Assembly: GCF_902833055.1 (NCBI RefSeq)
Contig: NZ_CADFEJ010000004.1
Location: forward strand, 62,001-126,000
Length of the DNA stretch: 64,000 nucleotides
DNA from: Burkholderia territorii
GTDB lineage: Bacteria > Pseudomonadota > Gammaproteobacteria > Burkholderiales > Burkholderiaceae
Direction of reading: 5' to 3'
The notes under the pieces were generated by a model. That model made no database searches. It worked only from the letters and a program-made list of their open reading frames with translations, and was not told where the DNA came from. Positions 57,674 to 64,000 of this stretch are shown piece by piece; position 1 is the stretch's first letter; each line of letters begins with the position of its first letter. The position numbers were made by a program, and so were the translations under genes.

Positions 57674-59059
57674 ATGGAGAATTTGCAGAGCCGCCTGCTG
57701 TCGCACCGGCTGGCGTCGGTGATCCGGGATTTCCACCAGCCCGTGATGATCTGGCAGGCGGCGATCCTGGTCGGCGCATTGTGCTTCGCATGGGTTGCCG
57801 CGCGCTTCGTTCATGGCCGCATCGATGCGCGGCGCCGGGCGGCCGGCCGCGCGCCCGGCGCAGGCGCGCAAAGCCTGAAGCGTGCGTTGTTTCCGCTGTT
57901 CGGCGGCGTCTTCGTGGGGATCGCGCAGCTCGCGTTCGATCCGTTCATGTCGACGTCGCTGCTGTCGCTCGCGCTCGTGCCGCTGTTCGGCATCGGGCTC
58001 ATCTACGTGCTGTTCTTTTTCGCGCGGCGCGTATTCGCGCGCGACGGGCACACGCATGCGTGGCTGTCGATCGTCGAGAAGATCGTGTCGACCGTCGTGT
58101 GGGTCGCGATGGTGCTGACCGTGCTCGGTATCCAGCGCGACGTGCTCGGCTGGCTCGACAGCGTGCAATTCCGCGTCGCGAATGCCCACCTGACTTTGCT
58201 GTCGGTGATTTCGGGCGCGCTGTGGGTATGCGTGACGCTGATGGTCGCGATGTGGCTCGGCTCGGTCCTCGAGGATCGCCTCACGCGCGCGACCACGCTC
58301 GACGCGAACCTGAAGGTCGTGCTGTCGCGGGTCGGCCGCGCGCTGCTCGTGTTCGCGGCGATCCTGATCGGGCTGTCGCTCGTCGGCATCGATGTGACGG
58401 TGCTCGGCGTGTTCGGCGGCGCGGTGGGCGTCGGCCTCGGCTTCGGGCTGCAGAAGATCGCCAGCAACTACGTATCGGGCTTCATCATCCTGCTCGACCG
58501 CTCGCTGCGGCTCGGCGACGCGATCAGCGTCGGCGGGCTGCAGGGCGTCGTCACGCAGATTCGCACGCGTTATACGGTCGTGCGCGGCCTCGACGGCAAC
58601 GAGACGCTGATCCCGAACGAGAAACTGATCACCGACGTCGTGCAGAACCAGTCGTCGTACCTCACGCGCGGCTACGCGAAGGTGGCCGTGCAGGTTGCCT
58701 ATACGAGCGACGTCGAGCAGGCGCTGGCGGTGCTCGCGGAAGCCGCGAACGGCGTGCCGCGCGTGCTCGCGGAGCCGGCGCCGACCCCGTACCTGGTCGG
58801 CTTCGGCGCGGACGGGATCGATCTGGAGCTCGGCTTCTGGATCGAGGATGCGGCGAAAGGCACGTCGGGCGTGCGTTCGTCGGTGAACCGCAACATCTGG
58901 CGGCTGTTCGCCGAACATGGAATTTCCATTCCGTTCCCGCAGCGCGAGGTGCGCGTGGTCGGCCTGCCGGACGGCCTGGCCGCGACCGGCGCGGTGGCCG
59001 GCGGCGTGCCCGTGGCGGCGGGCGGCGATGCGATGGACGGGCGCGCGTCGGCCGCGTAG
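57674..59059 (+). CDS. Mechanosensitive ion channel, MscS family
   Basis: A 461-residue inner-membrane channel that releases solutes on hypo-osmotic shock. The N-terminal 2/3 contains four to five extra hydrophobic segments. The MscS core (about 215-430) is clear: the pore helix TVLGVFGGAVGVGLGFGLQK with the Gly/Ala pattern, then IASNYVSGFIILLDRSLRLG, GVVTQIRTRYTVVRGLDGNE, TLIPNEKLITDVVQNQS and the C-terminal FAEHGISIPFPQREVRVVGL. ATG 57674 follows GGGACCAACG, 15 bp after the rRNA methyltransferase, so co-transcription with purN is likely. The C-terminal ~35 residues are Gly/Ala-rich and unconserved. Confidence 0.93.
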   Translation: MENLQSRLLSHRLASVIRDFHQPVMIWQAAILVGALCFAWVAARFVHGRIDARRRAAGRAPGAGAQSLKRALFPLFGGVFVGIAQLAFDPFMSTSLLSLALVPLFGIGLIYVLFFFARRVFARDGHTHAWLSIVEKIVSTVVWVAMVLTVLGIQRDVLGWLDSVQFRVANAHLTLLSVISGALWVCVTLMVAMWLGSVLEDRLTRATTLDANLKVVLSRVGRALLVFAAILIGLSLVGIDVTVLGVFGGAVGVGLGFGLQKIASNYVSGFIILLDRSLRLGDAISVGGLQGVVTQIRTRYTVVRGLDGNETLIPNEKLITDVVQNQSSYLTRGYAKVAVQVAYTSDVEQALAVLAEAANGVPRVLAEPAPTPYLVGFGADGIDLELGFWIEDAAKGTSGVRSSVNRNIWRLFAEHGISIPFPQREVRVVGLPDGLAATGAVAGGVPVAAGGDAMDGRASAA

Positions 59060-59269
59060 ATGCAACCTGGACGAAGCGGGCGGCCGAAACCGGATCGACA
59101 GGCCTTCCCGGTCCGCCGATGGACTGTCCGCGTTGCGTCAAGACAAGAAAATATTCATTTTTTACAAAGACTTGGAACGGTTGAAGTAAAATTCCGGTCT
59201 ACACGCGGTATGCTTTCATTTTTATGACGTCGGCCTGCGCCGGCATCGCTCTCACCACAGGTAACTGCC

Positions 59270-60466
59270 TTGTTGAATTCCCTGCTCGATTTTCTTTCCC
59301 ACGGGCTCCTGCGTTTTTCGTGGTGGCAGGTCGCGTTGTTCGCGCTCGCCGTCACGCACGTCACGATCATCGGCGTGACGGTCTACCTGCACCGCTGCCA
59401 GGCGCACCGCGCGCTGGAGCTGCATCCGATCGCAAGTCATTTCTTCCGTGCCTGGTTGTGGATGACGACCGGCATGCTGACCGGCCAGTGGGCCGCGATC
59501 CATCGCAAGCACCACGCGAAGTGCGAAACCGAGGAAGATCCGCACAGTCCGCAGACGCGCGGCATCTGGAAGGTGTTCCTCGAAGGCGCCGAGCTGTATC
59601 GCGCGGAGGCGAGGAACGAGGAAACGATGCGCAAGTTCAGTCACGGCACGCCGAATGACTGGATCGAGCGCAATCTCTACTCGAAGTACCCGATCCTCGG
59701 CGTGAGCCTGATGATGGTGATCGACGTCGCGCTGTTCGGCGTGCTCGGCCTGACCGTGTGGGCCGTGCAGATGGTCTGGATTCCGTTCTGGGCAGCGGGT
59801 GTCGTGAACGGTTTCGGCCACTTCTGGGGCTACCGCAACTTCAACTCGGCCGACGCGAGCACGAACCTGTTTCCGTGGGGCATCGTGATCGGCGGCGAAG
59901 AGCTGCACAACAACCATCACACGTTCGCGACGTCGGCGAAGCTGTCGAACAAGTGGTACGAATTCGACATCGGCTGGATGTACATCCGCATCATGTCGGC
60001 ATTCGGTCTCGCGAAGGTGAAGAAGGTCGCGCCGACGCCGCGTCTGAACAAGCCGAAGACGGTGCTCGACCAGGAAACGCTGCAGGCCGTGCTGTCGAAC
60101 CGCTACGAAGTGATGGCGCGCTACGGCAAGGCCGTGAAGCGCGCGTATCGCCAGGAGCTCGCGCACCTGAAGGAACTCGGTTCGAGCGAGAAGTACCAGC
60201 TGATGCGCAGCGCGCGCAAGTGGTTCCACAAGGACGCAGACGGCCTCGACGAGCCGCAGAAGAAGCTGCTGCCCGAGATCTTCGCGAACAGCCAGAAGCT
60301 GCATACGTACTTCCAGCTGCGCCAGGATCTGGCCGCGATCTGGGATCGTTCGACCGCGTCGCGCGAACAGCTGCTCGCGCAATTGCAGGATTGGTGCCAC
60401 CGCGCGGAACAAAGCGGCATCAAGGCGCTACAGGAATTTGCGACACGCCTGCGTCGCTACGCCTGA
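59270..60466 (+). CDS. Acyl-CoA/fatty-acid desaturase (delta-9 type)
   Basis: Integral-membrane di-iron desaturase of 398 residues, introducing a cis double bond into acyl chains to adjust membrane fluidity. The three His boxes are LHRCQAHRALELH (near 41-46), IHRKHHAKCETEEDP (near 79-84) and GEELHNNHHTFATSAKLSNK (near 213-218); ligand-carrying segments lie between hydrophobic pairs. The region after ~250 is a long hydrophilic helical extension (for example LKELGSSEKYQLMRSARKWF), not needed for the fold. The best start is TTG 59270 (MLNSLLDFLSHG); no ATG is in phase upstream. A terminator follows. Confidence 0.92.
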   Translation: MLNSLLDFLSHGLLRFSWWQVALFALAVTHVTIIGVTVYLHRCQAHRALELHPIASHFFRAWLWMTTGMLTGQWAAIHRKHHAKCETEEDPHSPQTRGIWKVFLEGAELYRAEARNEETMRKFSHGTPNDWIERNLYSKYPILGVSLMMVIDVALFGVLGLTVWAVQMVWIPFWAAGVVNGFGHFWGYRNFNSADASTNLFPWGIVIGGEELHNNHHTFATSAKLSNKWYEFDIGWMYIRIMSAFGLAKVKKVAPTPRLNKPKTVLDQETLQAVLSNRYEVMARYGKAVKRAYRQELAHLKELGSSEKYQLMRSARKWFHKDADGLDEPQKKLLPEIFANSQKLHTYFQLRQDLAAIWDRSTASREQLLAQLQDWCHRAEQSGIKALQEFATRLRRYA

Positions 60467-60497
60467 TTCGAAATCGATTAGAATCTCAGGACGTCAC

Positions 60498-60522
60498 AAA
60501 CCCCGCGTTGGCGGGGTTTTTT
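60498..60522 (+). terminator. Terminator after the desaturase gene
   Basis: AAACCCCGC and GCGGGGTTT pair around GTTG, followed by TTTTCATTT. It is 32 bp after the desaturase stop. Confidence 0.9.
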
Positions 60523-60652
60523 CATTTGGGCGGCCGGTTTTCCAGAGACAACCGGACGCGCCGGAATTCGTGTGAGGTTTGGGGCCGCGCCGACGTGGCG
60601 CCCCGGGCAAGCGGAGAGGATCGGCCCGAGCATGCGCTGGAGCGATGATTCC

Positions 60653-60848
60653 GGGCTACCGCGAAGCATGGGACCAGAGTAAGTGGTAAAGCGCTAACTC
60701 TGGGCTACCGCGAAGCATGGGACCAGAGTAAGTGGTAAAGCGCTAACTCTGGGCTACCGCGAAGCATGGGACCAGAGTAACCGCTAAAGCGCTAACTCTG
60801 GTCGACCGCGAAGCATGGGACCAGAGTAAGCGCTGAAGCGCTAACTCT
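60653..60848 (+). repeat. Four 49-bp tandem repeats with internal hairpins before nadA
   Basis: Units start at 60653, 60702, 60751 and 60800 and are exactly 49 bp. Each has the invariant CCGCGAAGCATGGGACCAGA and ends in AAGCGCTAACTCT. The last unit contains the near-perfect palindrome ACCAGAGTAAGCGCT/AGCGCTAACTCTGGT (completed by GGT at 60849-60851); in the other units the outer stem CCAGAGT/ACTCTGG is kept while the inner arm drifts (GTGGT, CCGCT). A partial fifth start (GGTCGAC) follows, 14 bp before the nadA ATG. The array replaces the expected promoter/leader region. Confidence 0.9.
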
Positions 60849-60862
60849 GGTCGACAGGAGAT

Positions 60863-62005
60863 ATGGAGATGCAATCGACGATCAAATCCGTCGAGTACGA
60901 CCGGCCAGTCTCGGCCGGGACCGTCTGCGGCGTGGGCCAGGCATGGGCCAAGGTGCCCGAAGCACCGTCCGCCGAAGAACGCGCCGCGCTGAAGGCACGC
61001 ATCAAGGCGCTGCTCGCGCGTGAAAAGGCCGTGCTCGTCGCTCACTACTACGTGGATGCCGAGCTGCAGGAGCTGGCCGACGAAACCGGCGGCTGCGTCG
61101 CCGATTCGCTCGAAATGGCCCGCTTCGGCCGCGACCACGACGCGCAGACGCTCGTCGTCGCCGGCGTGCGCTTCATGGGCGAAACCGCGAAGATCCTGAG
61201 CCCCGGCAAACGCGTTCTGATGCCCGATCTCGACGCGACCTGCTCGCTCGATCTCGGCTGCCCGGTCGACGAATTCTCCGCGTTCTGCGATGCGCATCCC
61301 GACCGCACCGTCGTCGTCTATGCGAACACCAGCGCCGCCGTGAAGGCGCGCGCCGACTGGATGGTCACGTCGTCGATCGGCCTCGAGATCGTCGCCGACC
61401 TGCACGCGCGCGGCGAGAAGATCATCTGGGCACCCGATCGCCATCTCGGCAGCTACATCCAGAAGAAAACCGGCGCCGACATGCTGCTGTGGCAGGGCTC
61501 GTGCCTCGTCCACGACGAATTCAAGGGCATCGAGCTCGACCTGCTGCGCGCCGAGTATCCGGACGCGAAGGTGCTCGTGCATCCCGAGTCGCCGGAAAGC
61601 GTCGTCGCGCAGGCGGACGTCGTCGGCTCGACGACGCAGCTGATCGACGCCGCCGTGAAGTTCGACGCGACGCACTTCATCGTCGCGACCGACCTCGGCA
61701 TCCTGCACAAGATGCAGCTCGCCGCACCCGGCAAGACCTTCATCGCCGCGCCGACGGCCGGCAACAGCGCGACCTGCAAGAGCTGCGCCCATTGCCCGTG
61801 GATGGCGATGAACGGCCTCGCGAACCTCGCCGACGTGCTCGAGCGCGGTCACAACGAGATCTTCGTCGATCCCGCGATCGGCGTGCGCGCGCGCGTGCCG
61901 ATCGACCGGATGCTGGATTTCGCAGCGGCGCACAAGAAGCGCGTGCAGGCGAGCGGCGATCTGCAGCGGGATCAGCAACTGTTCGCGAACGTGGGGGCGG
62001 CATGA
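60863..62005 (+). CDS. nadA: Quinolinate synthase NadA
   Basis: [4Fe-4S] enzyme condensing iminoaspartate (from NadB) with DHAP to quinolinate, the first NAD precursor. The 380-residue protein has the three family Cys: [14 protein letters not shown] (near 95), the [13 protein letters not shown] region, and [17 protein letters not shown] (near 305). Other landmarks: [51 protein letters not shown] and [23 protein letters not shown] 60863 follows GACAGGAGAT; ATG 60869 (MQST) is an alternative. It overlaps nadC by 4 bp. The tandem hairpin array directly upstream is its probable regulatory region. Confidence 0.97.
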   Translation: MEMQSTIKSVEYDRPVSAGTVCGVGQAWAKVPEAPSAEERAALKARIKALLAREKAVLVAHYYVDAELQELADETGGCVADSLEMARFGRDHDAQTLVVAGVRFMGETAKILSPGKRVLMPDLDATCSLDLGCPVDEFSAFCDAHPDRTVVVYANTSAAVKARADWMVTSSIGLEIVADLHARGEKIIWAPDRHLGSYIQKKTGADMLLWQGSCLVHDEFKGIELDLLRAEYPDAKVLVHPESPESVVAQADVVGSTTQLIDAAVKFDATHFIVATDLGILHKMQLAAPGKTFIAAPTAGNSATCKSCAHCPWMAMNGLANLADVLERGHNEIFVDPAIGVRARVPIDRMLDFAAAHKKRVQASGDLQRDQQLFANVGAA

Positions 62006-62883
62006 CAAGCGCAGTCTCTCCGCTGTTCGAAGCCGTGCGCGCCCAATACGGCGCGGCATTCGACGAAGCGATCGCGCGCAACGTCGCCGATGCGATCGCC
62101 GAAGACGTCGGCACCGGCGATCAGACCGGGCGGCTCGTGCCGGCCGGCGAGCGGCGCCGTGCGCGCATCATCGTGCGAGAGGAAGCGGTGTTGTGCGGCG
62201 TGCCGTGGTTCGAGGCCGTCGTCGCGCGCATCGATCCGTCGATCGTCGTGCAGTGGCGGTATCGCGAAGGCGACCGGATGACACCGGATTCGACGGTCTG
62301 CGAGCTCGAAGGGCCGGCGCGTGCACTGCTGACGGCCGAGCGCAACGGGCTGAATTTCCTGCAACTGCTGTCGGGTGTCGCGAGCGCGACGCGTCGTTAC
62401 GTCGATCGCGTCGAAGGCACGCGCGCGAAGATCCTCGATACGCGCAAGACACTGCCGGGCTTGCGGCTCGCGCAGAAGTACGCGGTGCGGGTCGGCGGCG
62501 GCGAGAACCAGCGTCTCGCGCTGTACGACGGCATCCTGATCAAGGAAAACCATATCGCGGCGGCCGGCGGTGTCGGCGAAGCGCTCGATGCGGCGTTCGC
62601 GCTCGGTGCCGGCGTGCCGGTGCAGATCGAAGTCGAGACGCTCGCGCAGCTCGACACGGCGCTCGCGCACGGCGCGCAGTCGGTGCTGCTCGACAACTTC
62701 ACGCTCGACATGATGCGCGAAGCGGTGCGCGTCGCTTCCGGCAAGGCCGTGCTGGAAGTGTCGGGCGGCGTCAATTTCGATACGGTACGCACGTTCGCGG
62801 AGACGGGCGTGGACCGCATTTCGATCGGCGCGCTGACGAAGGACGTGCGCGCGACCGACTATTCGATGCGGATCATCGACTGA
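62002..62883 (+). CDS. nadC: Quinolinate phosphoribosyltransferase NadC
   Basis: Converts quinolinate and PRPP to nicotinate mononucleotide. The 293-residue protein has [20 protein letters not shown] near the start, [20 protein letters not shown], the catalytic [20 protein letters not shown] (Arg/His/Lys region near 150-170), [20 protein letters not shown], and [20 protein letters not shown] in the barrel. The start overlaps the nadA stop (ATGA), so both are translated from one mRNA. A terminator lies between it and the convergent nadB. Confidence 0.97.
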   Translation: MTSAVSPLFEAVRAQYGAAFDEAIARNVADAIAEDVGTGDQTGRLVPAGERRRARIIVREEAVLCGVPWFEAVVARIDPSIVVQWRYREGDRMTPDSTVCELEGPARALLTAERNGLNFLQLLSGVASATRRYVDRVEGTRAKILDTRKTLPGLRLAQKYAVRVGGGENQRLALYDGILIKENHIAAAGGVGEALDAAFALGAGVPVQIEVETLAQLDTALAHGAQSVLLDNFTLDMMREAVRVASGKAVLEVSGGVNFDTVRTFAETGVDRISIGALTKDVRATDYSMRIID

Positions 62884-62907
62884 CCGGGCGATAGGCCGTT
62901 TGACGAG

Positions 62908-62942
62908 AAAAGCCGCTGGCGCGCAAACGCCAGCGGCTTTTT
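62908..62942. terminator. Bidirectional terminator between nadC and nadB
   Basis: AAAAGCCGCTGGCG and CGCCAGCGGCTTTTT form a 13-bp stem with A-run before and T-run after, serving both convergent genes. Confidence 0.92.
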
Positions 62943-62973
62943 CGTGGGCCGCAACCCCGGAAGGGCGCGCCGC

Positions 62974-64000
62974 TCAGCGGCGCGAGCGCGGTGTGAGCAC
63001 GCTCGGCAGCGCCTTCGGCAGCGTGTGCGGCCAGTCGCGGCTGTAGTGCAGCCCGCGGCTTTCGCGGCGCGAGTACGCGCTCTTCACGATTAGCGTCGCG
63101 ACGTCGACGAGATTGCGCAGTTCGAGCAGGTCGCGCGTCACGCGGAAGTTCGCGTAGTACTCGTGGATCTCGTCGCGCAGCAGCGACAACCGGTGCTTCG
63201 CGCGCTCAAGGCGCTTGTCGGTACGCACGATGCCGACGTAGTTCCACATCAGCCGGCGCAGTTCGTCCCAGTTGTGCGCGACGACGACTTCCTCGTCCGC
63301 ATCCGACACACGGCTTTCGTCCCATGCGGGTAGCGTGCCCGGCGTTTCTGCGTCGAAGCCGGCCGCCTCGATTGCCTCGGCCGCCGCACGGCCGATCACG
63401 AGGCATTCGAGCAGCGAGTTGCTCGCGAGCCGGTTCGCGCCGTGCAGCCCCGTGTACGACGTTTCGCCGACCGCATACAGTCCCGCGAGGTCGGTGCGCC
63501 CCGCGAGGTCGGTGACGACGCCGCCGCACGTGTAGTGCGCGGCCGGCACGACCGGGATCGGCTGCTTCGCGATGTCGATGCCGAATTCGAGGCAGCGCGC
63601 GTGGATCGTCGGGAAGTGCTCGCGCAGGAATGCTTCCGGCTGGTGGCTGATGTCGAGATATACGCAATCGATCCCGTGCTTCTTGATTTCGAAGTCGATC
63701 GCGCGCGCGACGATGTCGCGGGGCGCGAGTTCCGCGCGCGGGTCGTGCGCGGGCATGAAGCGCGTGCCGTCCGGTAGCTTTAGCAGGCCGCCTTCGCCGC
63801 GCACGGCTTCCGAAATCAGGAACGATTTCGCGTACGGATGGAACAGGCAGGTCGGATGGAACTGGATGAATTCCATGTTCGACACGCGGCACCCCGCGCG
63901 CCACGCCATCGCGATGCCGTCACCGGTCGCGGTGTCGGGGTTGGTCGTGTAGAGGTAGACCTTGCCGGCGCCGCCGGTCGCGAGCACCGTGTGCGGCGCC
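62974..64000 (-). CDS. nadB: L-aspartate oxidase NadB (C-terminal part, cut by window edge)
   Basis: FAD enzyme oxidising aspartate to iminoaspartate for NadA. About 342 C-terminal residues are in the window; the N-terminal FAD-binding region lies outside. Visible family blocks: [40 protein letters not shown] with [23 protein letters not shown] with the catalytic Arg, [20 protein letters not shown] (catalytic His/Arg region), [20 protein letters not shown] and [14 protein letters not shown]. The C-terminal helical domain ([20 protein letters not shown]) is complete, ending [10 protein letters not shown]. It is convergent with nadA-nadC; NadB and NadA products act in succession. Confidence 0.96.
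   Translation of the reverse strand, partial: APHTVLATGGAGKVYLYTTNPDTATGDGIAMAWRAGCRVSNMEFIQFHPTCLFHPYAKSFLISEAVRGEGGLLKLPDGTRFMPAHDPRAELAPRDIVARAIDFEIKKHGIDCVYLDISHQPEAFLREHFPTIHARCLEFGIDIAKQPIPVVPAAHYTCGGVVTDLAGRTDLAGLYAVGETSYTGLHGANRLASNSLLECLVIGRAAAEAIEAAGFDAETPGTLPAWDESRVSDADEEVVVAHNWDELRRLMWNYVGIVRTDKRLERAKHRLSLLRDEIHEYYANFRVTRDLLELRNLVDVATLIVKSAYSRRESRGLHYSRDWPHTLPKALPSVLTPRSRR

Noticed and set aside
60653-60848. Possible CRISPR array before nadA
   Set aside because: The 49-bp units are direct tandem copies; there are no unique spacers and no cas genes.

Overview
The window is chromosomal DNA of a Burkholderia sensu stricto species, most likely of the B. cepacia complex and from chromosome 1. 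The evidence is very high GC with strong G/C third-position bias, and a typical Burkholderia set of core genes: lpxK/xseA, sodB, icd plus a monomeric isocitrate dehydrogenase, clpS-clpA, ribF-ileS-lspA-coaBC-dut, purN, nadA-nadC and nadB.

Layout. 1-3.2 kb is core: lpxK (cut by the window edge), xseA, sodB. 3.23-18.20 kb is a foreign, visibly AT-richer block bounded by 19-bp inverted repeats (18/19 identical). Each repeat is the first unit of a short array. The block separates sodB from its presumed terminator, which now lies at 18.24 kb. Its cargo, in order: unrecognised sequence; an IS256-family insertion that cuts off a DEDD-type exonuclease after 14 codons; remnants; an orphan type VI secretion module (vgrG, a Tle4-like lipase, a Tli4-like immunity lipoprotein, a PAAR tip protein); an IS3-family orfB fragment; a frameshifted patatin-like lipoprotein; a helix-turn-helix remnant; and a two-gene Gabija anti-phage system (gajA-gajB). 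No transposase belonging to the outer ends was recognised.

18.3-36.7 kb is variable core: a chromate transporter with a Crp/Fnr regulator, a DUF962 membrane protein, a methyltransferase, an EAL protein lacking most catalytic residues, an MFS exporter, a DUF2917 protein, a citrate-synthase-like protein with an N-terminal HTH facing a CoA-transferase, a GntR regulator, an aldo/keto reductase, a secreted glycine-rich repeat protein, a Ni/Co transporter, a stand-alone EF-G, a DUF192 protein, a tiny exported Ala/Lys/His-rich protein and an RluE-type pseudouridine synthase.

36.9-64 kb is core: icd (with a 16-bp palindrome upstream) and a structurally unrelated monomeric IDH; a multicopper oxidase; cold-shock protein; clpS-clpA; an amino-acid permease; a COG4705 membrane protein; the leftward ribF-ileS-lspA-coaBC-dut cluster; rightward purN, an RsmB-family methyltransferase, an MscS-type channel and a fatty-acid desaturase; then nadA-nadC facing nadB (cut by the window edge). 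Four tandem 49-bp units, each containing an imperfect hairpin, sit directly before nadA.

The most noteworthy items are the inverted-repeat-bounded island that combines a T6SS lipase/immunity module with a Gabija system, the hairpin repeat array in front of nadA, and the extreme-repeat secreted glycine-rich protein.
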